From Chara braunii (lineage: Eukaryota; Streptophyta; Charophyceae; Charales; Characeae): DNA of 25,925 nucleotides. Each line of letters begins with the position of its first letter. The first letter of the stretch is position 1. Of the stretch, positions 18,459 to 25,925 are shown piece after piece. A program made the translations under genes and the position numbers. The DNA is taken from assembly GCA_003427395.1 (NCBI GenBank), contig BFEA01000626.1, positions 447,136-473,060 on the forward strand. The letters run 5' to 3'. The notes below the pieces were generated by a model that did no database searches, was not told the DNA's origin, and was given only the letters and a program-made list of their open reading frames with translations.

Positions 18459-19185
18459 CGTACGCGATGAGCATGAGCTAATACTTGGGGCAAAATTGCC
18501 ATTTGAACTTCCTTATGAATCACACTGCAAGAATGAATGAGAATGTTGCTATCGTTGTTTCCTTTATACTAACTAGTGTGCTGTTTTGCCCAGCGGGGAC
18601 GCTGGGTCGGGGTTTGGTGTCCCGACCCTCTGTTGCGTACTAGGCACTCGATCACTCACCTCTGCGTGTGGGCTGCCTGCCCGCATACCTTTGCTGCAAG
18701 TTCGGTACCAGTCCGCTGGGTCTTGCAGAATTGACAGACACCGCTATTGGGATCCCAGTGGTACTATACAAGCTCAGTGCTTTGCCCTACAGCGGACCAG
18801 CCTGTAGATGAAGCGATCGTCGGGTTTTACCAGCGCGACAGAAAAGGGGGTAGCACGGTCTACTATGCACACGCCGAACTCTAATGGTCCTGATCTGGGC
18901 TGAGTGCAGGTATGAGATAGCAATAGCCGGCTCGGATTTCTCAACTGCGCTCTAGGTTCGCATAGTCGTGTCTAGAGCAGGTGCAGTGGTGACGGTCACC
19001 GTCAGAAAAGGGTAAAATGCAAAGAAAAACAAAGAAAAAAGGAAAGGAAGGGCAAAAGGTTGAGTGTTGAGCTTCGGATCCGTGCTTAGATTTGGATCGT
19101 TGTCCTAGCGCCTCGGCGTCCGATAGTCTTGGTGAGGTCACGGTGCAAGAGAACTTTGAAGCGTCGTTTTTCCTTCTTTTTACAG

Positions 19186-19186
<1 letters not shown>

Positions 19187-19244
<58 letters not shown>

Positions 19245-19254
19245 GTTATTATTA
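19187..19254. repeat. (ATT)n microsatellite, 3' LTR copy
   Basis: About 20 ATT units, nearly perfect, against about a dozen interrupted units at the same place in the 5' LTR. Confidence 0.95.
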
Positions 19255-19935
19255 GTTGTCCTCCGAGTTTTATTCCCCTCTGTCATTCCAGAGGAAGGAG
19301 GGGGCGGACGGTCTATTTCCGAAGCCGATAATGGTTTATGGGTGGCTTAATCTACCTTGCCTTCTCGATTCACTCGTCATGAGCCTGACCGGCAGGGAGC
19401 AGGGTATGTCAGGTCCACAAAATTGAAGCACCGGCGGCCGCGTCGGTAGGAGGCTCATCACCTCATAGGAGGTCATGAGTCCCCTCCTTGCCATCGGACG
19501 CGGGTACCCATCAAGGGTAGTTCGTAGATCTCTTTTGAGAGAAGGATCCCGTCGAGCTTTCAGGTCACTACATACAAGAGCAGACCGTTGGGATTCAGCC
19601 TCGCGTTTTTCCTTCTTTTAATTTTAAAGTTTTCCCTACTCTTCTCCTTTTGAAAAGTGATTTTCCTTAAATGTAGAAGTAAAAAATGATGTTTGAATCC
19701 CTCATTTGAAGTGCAGGGGTCGAGGTGCAGCGGTCCTATAAGAGGAAAGGGGGACTAGCCTTTGGCTATTTGGGTATGAGCAGTCTTACTAACACCGAGT
19801 ACTGGTGAATCGAGGAGAGGGCACTAGGCGGTGTGGACGTGTGGCAGATAGTCTGCGTGTGCAGCTGCCGAGCAACTGTTATTTGGGTGTCAGTGGCCTG
19901 GTAGTGTATATCGTCTGCTTAAAAAGGGCCCGATC

Positions 19936-20671
19936 ATGGTGCACAGCTGTGGGCTGTATGGCTACAGGCCAAGGTGCCTCGAGTTCCTTTGGAGGTGGGA
20001 GCGGATGTCCGGAGAAAGGCCTACAGTGACGACCAGATTGGACTATAGCCACGGTAACTGAGAGGCAAGATTAGAGATAAACATAGAAGGGGGAAAGAAG
20101 AAGAAATGAGGGCAGATCAGGGCCTGCAGTTGGCGATCACGGAGGCTAAGGACTGGGCCGAGAGAAGATGCAAGAGGGACGGGGTCACGGACGAGGTGAA
20201 GGTGACCATATCTTACCTGGAGGCGGAGGCATCTACCAATACTCCGAAGCGGGAGCAACAACATTTGGATCGAGATATCGAAGCTGAGAGCGACGCCAGT
20301 GATTTGAATGCGGAGACTCAGCCCTGGCATGGGCTGGACCAGTGGCGGAAGGATTGCCCGCCGACCGAGCCTGTAGAGAGTGGCCCAGAGACAAACTCGC
20401 GACGACGACAAGACTGATAGGGTAAGACGGTTACAGAACGAAGGGGGGGCGACTACGAGGCACAATCTAGAACGAGAGAGAGGGGAGGAACAGAAGTCAA
20501 CGTGTGGGAACAGGCGGGCGGTCACGGGAAAAAGAAGGGGGAAGACGCTGCTCGCTCAGTGACACCTCCATGCACCCAGGAGGGGGCGTCTCCTTTTTCA
20601 TCCTGGTCGTTGTGGGAGTGCGCGCTTGTGCTTCTGGATCTGTGTTTGACGATGCAACTCTTCTTGAGTGA
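19936..20671 (+). pseudogene. LTR-borne ORF A, 3' copy
   Basis: Counterpart of 2058-2792. An early TGA at about 20059 and a one-base indel near 20095 break it. The segment 20106-20417 is open for 103 codons with the same charged helical wording (LQLAITEAKD, REQQHLDRD). The hydrophobic segment (FFILVVVGV) and the tail DDATLLE then persist in another frame to TGA 20669-20671. Differences from the 5' copy include both conservative and radical changes, so selection cannot be judged by eye. Confidence 0.4.
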
Positions 20672-21135
20672 ACAAACGAGGGGAGGGTTGATATACATGA
20701 TCTGTGCACTCCATGTGTGACCAGCGTGATAACGTGCCAACCAGTGTGCACATGAGAGGTGACACGTGTGACGGCAAACCTCAAGAGTGGAAGAGGAGGG
20801 GCTTAGAAGTCAATGCGCGTCGACGGTCGAGAAGGGGCACGTGCAAGAGCGATGGAGAGAGAGATTAGACGAGCATGTTGCCGAGAGAGAGAAAAGAGAG
20901 GGCGGTGACGCGTGAGAGGGGATGTCAAGGGATGAGTCCAGATATGAGTGAGTAGGCGAAGCCATGCATGGGCAGTAGAGACAAGGAAGAAGGTGTTTGC
21001 GACAACAGTAACTGCAAGAGAGACGACATGCTTGGATGGGCATTTCCCTGTTTCACTGATAACAACTGGGTTTGCGGCTCGGATCTCTCTGTCACTGGAA
21101 CAATGAGACTGAAAAAGGAACACTGAGATGGGACT

Positions 21136-21420
21136 GTGCAAGACCGCCCGAGTTACAATCGACGACTGCAGGATTGGAGACTACTAGGCGGTTACAACCG
21201 AGAGGTGCAAGAGGGAAGGAGACTCCTCTTAACGCTCCTTGAGATTGATGTCGACCTTGTTGTTGTGCAGTTCAGATCGCCATATGACACTGACCTCTCC
21301 TTTGATTACAGCGGGTTGGAAGGGCGTATAAAGTTGGCACGGGTAAGTATGAGCAAGAGATGTCATATCTCCACTGGTCGCTGCTATCAAGAGGTAACAA
21401 AGCCTAGGGAATCGCCCTGA
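21136..21420 (+). CDS. LTR-borne small ORF B, 3' copy
   Basis: A 94-residue open frame, longer than the 5' copy (66 residues). The first 66 residues are nearly the same in both: RRLQDWRLLGGY, VDLVVVQFRSPYDT and LSFDYSGLEGRIK. The extension adds a Cys/Arg-rich segment. No known domain; a weak similarity to the start of the leader ORF family is noted for the 5' copy. Confidence 0.4.
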   Translation: MQDRPSYNRRLQDWRLLGGYNREVQEGRRLLLTLLEIDVDLVVVQFRSPYDTDLSFDYSGLEGRIKLARVSMSKRCHISTGRCYQEVTKPRESP

Positions 21421-22962
21421 TTAACCGATGGGAGAAAGAAGGAGGAATTGTCGTACTGGTAAGAAGAGTGTCGCAAGAAGGACTAGGCTTAATATGGCGT
21501 GCTCGGTCGACGCTTCTGCCTATTGATGAGACTTGTTTGTACCCGCGCCGAGACATCAGTAGCATGATTGGGTGTGTAAGAGGTGTTGGAGGCACGCGTA
21601 GCCCCAACTGTTGACGACAACCTACTGGTTGTGACTGGCAACCCACCACGAGCTTCATCCTCTTGCCAACGAGTTCGAACCCGCTTTACGAGGACTTTAC
21701 GAGGACTGTACGAGGATTGGGGAATCTCAGAGCGGACCAGAGCAGCCCACAGTAATAGTATGGTTAACAGTGGATAGGTATTTGTTCGCAGGGTTATAGG
21801 GGAAGCTTACCCATGGTCTGAGTTGGGTCTTTTTAGAGGTGCGCGGGGGATATCTACGGTTTTTGTGTTTGGGATGTCGTCGGTAAACGGAGTTGTTTGT
21901 TGGTTATGTTTACTGTTGGCAACATGATTGGCCCGCGTTTCGTCGGTGCTATGCACCACTACCTCCCCCCCTTCTCATTCTCTGTAATGACTTGTAATGG
22001 CCGTTTTCTCAAAGTGAAACTCTCGGTGTGATAGACATAGGAGTGTGGTTAAGAGGAAAGTATTGTGAGCTTGTTGGACATGACCACTGCTTGGATGAAC
22101 CCCGCAAAGTCCACTGTGGTCAAATGCCATCACTATGAGCTATATGTGAGTATCTCACAACGTGCGTTCACTTGGCTTTTTCCAGACACTAAACGACTAA
22201 TGAGCTGCTAATACTTGTTGGTTATTGTCGACTGTGTATGCCTGCTACTCGGATGATGTCGTCTAATTAGCAGTTGTAGGGGCAAGACAAGGGGGATGGC
22301 AACAAAGAGACGTGAAGCAAAATGAGTTAAGCACTGTTTGGCGTGATGGTCTCGGATTTCCCTATGTAGCCCAGACGATGGCTCTCCGTTTTGTAAGAAC
22401 TAGCATTCTAAACCAGATATAGTCGTTATCTGAGTTTTGATTTACTCCTTCAAGAAATCTTGTAACCCCAATACTAGGTGTTTGTGCAATCATATGAGCG
22501 TGCGGCCGTACAAGACAACAGGCATTCCCCGCGATTGAACGAGTATGCAACAACACCTGTTTGTAATGAGACGGTTGTACGAATGTACGATTGTATTGAT
22601 CTGTGACCACCTGGATGACCGTGGGCACGTAAGCGCAGGCTTGGCCGTGTGAACCCAGAGGCGCCTCTACAAGTTTACGGGTACATGGTCGTCAGGCAAG
22701 ATCATCAGTCTTAACCTCACCCTCAATGAATTTGGATGTTTTCTCTGAGTGTTGAGGCTGAGTAATGAGCTGCAAGGAAAGGAAACGACAATTGAGGAAA
22801 TAGCTTATATAATTGTAAAATTCTTGCTTGACGGGGACTAGTATTCGTGGGGATCGACGCATCGGGTGTCGGTTAGAGATTGATTAATCAGATCGAGGCG
22901 ATAACAGATTACCCACCCGTTACGAGACGTCGAGACGAGCTCCTTTGTCAAGGCACAAACTC

Positions 22963-24105
22963 TTGCCGCGTCTCGTCTTCCCCTATTCCTGATACTAGGA
23001 GTCTACACGACTAGAGGCAGGTCACAAGGGATGTTGCAGGCTTGCTTCGCAGTTAGGACGTACCACAAATACATACCACTTATTAAAAAAGACTTTGTGA
23101 TTCTCCTTAATTATTTGTAGTTCGCAGGTGTACCCAGTTGCCTGGAAATTTTGCTTATAAGCAGCCCATACTCGCTTGAAGATAAAAATTGCAAGTGTAG
23201 TCATGACGAAGTCTAACTAAGTCAAAACCTCTTGCGAAATATAAACAAGCCCCAGATCGTTGGTTAGACATTTGAGCACCCTGGGAGGGGGTCGTGCCCA
23301 AGTTATTGAGTTGAGAGGGGATTTGTCCCTTGCCAAGATCGGACAATCCATGTCTAGATCCGTCTCACATTCAGAATGACTTTCCCTATATGACTGACCC
23401 AGTACTTTCGGGTCTGCTCCAATGAGCACGGGTTGGACGCCAAGCCCAGGGCAGGGCAACGAGAAGTGAGTTTTCGCGCGAGTCCTTTATGGCTTATAAA
23501 CAAAAAATCCTCTAGATTGGCTACTGCTGAGAGCAGTCATGCTGGACTTGATGCATTTTCTGTTCTAATCATACGACAAGGAACCGACATAGTGCTCGAG
23601 CGGGCAATCCACTTCGAGAACTGATCTCGGACTATCTCAACATGTGCTTAGCGGTTTGGGTTAGTGGAAAATGGTAACTGAGGTCGACTGATTTTATTTT
23701 ATTTTCCTGGCATCTCTCTCCATTATCTGCGTGGACCAATGACCTTCAAATGAGAGTTAAGGGACCTCCGTACGATCCAATCATGAGTGTCGCTGAAGTT
23801 CCCCCTGATCTTTTCTGGAGAGGTTGCCCCCGCTTCAGCAAACGGGGAAGTTCTGATTGACCTTTATTCTGGCCTTTACCAACCTGCTCCTAAACCTTTA
23901 GTAACCCATCAACAGACTATGGTCGTTACATGACAGGAGCTGGTCGTCTCATATGCAGTCATTGATCTTCAGTCAGGGTCAGTTATAGTTTGATTACCGT
24001 CATCTACCACCTGAACCAACGTTAGCCAGCAGATGCCTTCACAACAAGCTCCGAGATCAGCATTTAATAACCACCCGATTGCACGAGGCAACTCTCCCCT
24101 TCCTT
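22963..24105. other. Block present only in the 3' LTR
   Basis: About 1.14 kb lies between sequences that are adjacent in the 5' LTR at about 5373. Its ends share only a CTT-like microhomology with the flanks; no terminal inverted repeats, poly(A) or clear duplication was found. Deletion from the 5' LTR through microhomology is as likely as insertion here. No convincing gene: the ORFs inside (for example minus strand 23022-23204) are short and unrecognised. Confidence 0.7.
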
Positions 24106-24152
24106 TCCCTCTACTACTCGTTGGGTTGTCCTGAGTGAGGGACAAGGGAAAC

Positions 24153-24509
24153 ATGAAGGACTCAGAGGTGTTGGTGATCGGGTGTAGTTTCGGTAGATGC
24201 GAACAGGAGGTCTGGGAGGCAGAGGCGACATACAACATGTTGTCGCTAACTACGTCGGGCATGTCAATCTTGAGGAAAAACACAATTAACAAAGTTGAGG
24301 GGAATATCTATATCGAATACGTATTCTACTTTTATAATCATAACGGTTGGTTACACAATATGGGCTCGATGCTAGAAACGGTTGAACGGGCCAAGACTAT
24401 GCTTAGATGAAATGGTTACCCACCTTCCTCTCATATTTTCCAACAACGAAATCAGCAAGTGATACTCATCATTCAAGCTCTCTTTTTACAAACGGTTGAC
24501 AGTCGGTAA
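24153..24509 (+). pseudogene. Repeated-family ORF, LTR unit L1, 3' copy
   Basis: Open from ATG 24153 to TGA 24408-24410 (85 residues), with family resemblance continuing in frame to TAA 24507-24509. It has FGRCEQEVWEAE (compare FGRGSGLSKEKV), IYIEYVFYFYN, VERAKTML, then after the stop PPSSHIFQQRNQQVILII (compare PPIEGLIFSRNNWLVMI). It lacks the early TGA of the 5' copy and has four extra residues near residue 30. Function unknown. Confidence 0.5.
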
Positions 24510-24685
24510 ACAACAGATTAGTGTATGGGTGAACATTTTTTCATCGTTCAGGGCATTGTAAGTAGTGGCAGGTTAAAAATTAACAGAAATAATATCAACA
24601 TCAACAACACTCGACCAAAATACTATCAAGCTATTTTGAGTCAAGCATCACTGCTATTTTGATTCCTCGTTGTCTTCCCTTGCAC

Positions 24686-25189
24686 ATGAGGGCAATCACC
24701 TCCTTTCCAATTCAGGAGACTATCCTAGTCAGTCTCAACAAGGTTGCTTCTTAAGATGTTTTCCGGTATAGGTACATCAGTGCAGTTTGTTCCAGACGGG
24801 AGAACCTGTTCGTTTTTTTTATTCATTCTGAGTTTGCAAATGGTACCATTGATGACCTGAGGGTCTACTTGAAGAACGGTAAAGAATCCCATGAGTACTT
24901 CGACTTCGTCTGAATCTTGGCAGCTAGGTACCTTAAAGAGAAAGAGAAAATGTTTGATGAGAACGAAATAAAATTGATCCCCAGCTTCAGACCTAAGCTT
25001 TACACTGATTATCCCAAGCCTTTAATACCCTTCATTCTCACGGATGGCTCTAGTTGGGAAGACTTGGTCGATCTAGCCAAGAGGTATATCTCGCCTGCAG
25101 TAATTGATTACGAGGCGGTGACTGAACCTTCAAAGTTCCAACATCTCAGACGAGGGATTTTCTCTCAACCATACCTTCCTACTCCATAG
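24686..25189 (+). pseudogene. Repeated-family ORF, LTR unit L2, 3' copy
   Basis: One frame of 168 codons with two stops (TAA about 24752 and TGA about 24911). The 5' LTR copy has sense codons at both places, while its own TAG (5968) is CAG here. The ORF was therefore probably open when the element inserted. It starts MRA and has SLN, FRYR, DDLRVYLKNGKES, LKEKEKMFDEN, IPS, then SSWEDLVDLAKRY and a C-terminal extension. Its length is close to that of the 157-residue leader unit U2. Function unknown. Confidence 0.6.
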
Positions 25190-25791
25190 GAGGAATTTTG
25201 TGTTATGGTTGACTTCCGTATCATGGAACTTGGATGAAAGTGTTTAGAGCTAGCAGGCTTCAAGTGACTCTACATTAAGAGGCCACAACCTCAGAGAGTA
25301 CGGAAACATGACTCGAAGCACAAGAGACGTACAAGAAAATGAGAGATTGAGTGTGAGGTCCAGAGGGGGGAGTGAGGACTCGTGATTTGTGCTGGTCATG
25401 CTCTCTTCATGGGTACTCTCCGAGATTACTATCAGTTCTTATTCTTGCCTTATTTACACTTATTGTCGTTCGAGTCAGTCAGTCCTGGATTGTTTTTGCA
25501 TTGACCTTGCTTAATGATTATGCTTTATGATGGTGTTGTCACAATTCTCAAAGTTAGTAAATTGGCAAAATAAATGCAAGCATGACACACCAGAATTTTC
25601 TAATTATTAATTCCATGATCTTTACTGTTCGGAATCAAAATAAAAAATTCTCAAGACCGCGGACCGGCGATGACCGTAAATGAAGGGTCTTGCTCGAAAC
25701 CGGGCGCACACAACGGGAAGGGATTTGCTTTAGTTAAATTATTTTATTTATTGCAAGCATTATCCAAAATCATGCGCGACAGCCTGTTGAC

Positions 25792-25823
25792 TTTCTAGTC
25801 GCCCAAAGTGGCCCGACTAGAAA
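25792..25823. promoter_or_regulatory. Conserved stem-loop at the LTR 3' end, 3' copy
   Basis: Ten-bp perfect arms with a 12-nt loop, the counterpart of 7154-7187; the loop differs by one base. It ends 10 bp before the LTR terminus. Confidence 0.6.
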
Positions 25824-25833
25824 AAGTGCGACA

Positions 25834-25925
25834 GCGTGTGTGTGTGTGTGCGCGTTTCTATGTGTGTGTGTGTGTGTTTATGTGTGTGTGTGTGTGCGTG
25901 TGTGTGTGTGTGTGTATATGTGTGT
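25834..25925. repeat. (GT)n microsatellite, right flank
   Basis: Long imperfect GT tract running off the window end. Together with 504-526 it brackets the element. Confidence 0.95.

Larger units (their letters stand above)
524..25833 (+). mobile_element. Giant-LTR Ty3/Gypsy retrotransposon, degenerate
   Basis: A complete LTR-PBS-leader-gag-PR-RT-RH-INT-3'UTR-LTR structure of about 25.3 kb. The order RT, RNase H, integrase defines Ty3/Gypsy. The LTRs (6.7 and 7.2 kb) are exceptional in size. The internal region is about 11.4 kb, with extra ORFs before gag and a long 3' UTR carrying an antisense ORF. Ogre/Tat elements of angiosperms are the closest architectural parallel I know; whether this is descent or convergence cannot be told here. 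Candidate flanking duplications are GTGTG (519-523) and GCGTG (25834-25838), which are uninformative inside a GT repeat. Many stops and lost catalytic residues show it cannot move by itself. Confidence 0.9.
18603..25833 (+). repeat. 3' long terminal repeat
   Basis: It is collinear with 524-7196, beginning about TG 18603 and ending TGCGACA at 25833 with canonical CA. It lacks the MITE, the plastid insert and the poly(A) insert of the 5' copy, and has about 1.14 kb (22963-24105) that the other lacks. Coding-like segments: 19936-20671, 21136-21420, 24153-24509 and 24686-25189. I see no gene in 18603-19935, 20672-21135 or 21421-22962. Confidence 0.9.

Noticed and set aside
18441-18602. Placing the LTR start just after the purine tract at 18458
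   Set aside because: The sequence 18459-18602 has no counterpart left of 524 in the 5' LTR. Kept only as an alternative in case the 5' LTR is truncated.
19086-19286. Minus-strand ORF with a poly-Asn run, and plus-strand poly-Ile and poly-Leu versions
   Set aside because: They are translations of the (ATT)n microsatellite in different frames.

Overview
The window looks like nuclear DNA from a plant-lineage eukaryote. It is almost entirely one very large, old Ty3/Gypsy LTR retrotransposon (about 524-25833, roughly 25.3 kb), and I see no host gene. A fragment of plastid chlL lies inside the 5' LTR. Angiosperms have lost chlL, so this points to a charophyte, bryophyte, fern, lycophyte or gymnosperm host. 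A charophyte is my impression from the pol wording, held at low confidence. The primer-binding site matches plant tRNA-Asp.

Layout: 1-523 is flanking DNA: a G-rich stretch, a foldback whose 59-bp arms enclose a (CT)n tract, and a short (GT)n tract that looks like the insertion target. The 5' LTR is 524-7196 and the 3' LTR 18603-25833. These giant LTRs are collinear, with 6 differences in 120 bases and 6 in 86 bases in two stretches aligned by hand, nearly all transitions. After the 5' LTR come a decayed PBS (7201-7219), a leader with tandem small ORFs (about 7440-9864), gag with a zinc knuckle (9936-11108), protease, reverse transcriptase, RNase H and integrase with a GPY/F module (to 15735). 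A 2.9-kb 3' untranslated region with diverged tandem repeats follows, holding an antisense ORF (17999-18304, minus strand). The (GT)n tract resumes at 25834.

The most unusual content is a family of roughly 150-residue ORFs that I do not recognise. Several copies lie head to tail between the PBS and gag, and relatives lie inside both LTRs (5421-5765 and 5941-6441; 24153-24509 and 24686-25189). Giant LTRs, extra ORFs before gag, a repeat-rich 3' UTR and an antisense ORF together recall the angiosperm Ogre/Tat elements, but here in a lineage that keeps chlL.

The element is dead. Gag-pol has many stop codons and several frameshifts, and catalytic residues of protease, RT and integrase are changed. 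After insertion the two LTRs diverged structurally. The 5' LTR has a 200-bp TTAA-flanked MITE-like insert, the chlL-bearing plastid fragment and a poly(A)-tailed insert. The 3' LTR has about 1.14 kb that the 5' LTR lacks, and a longer (ATT)n tract.
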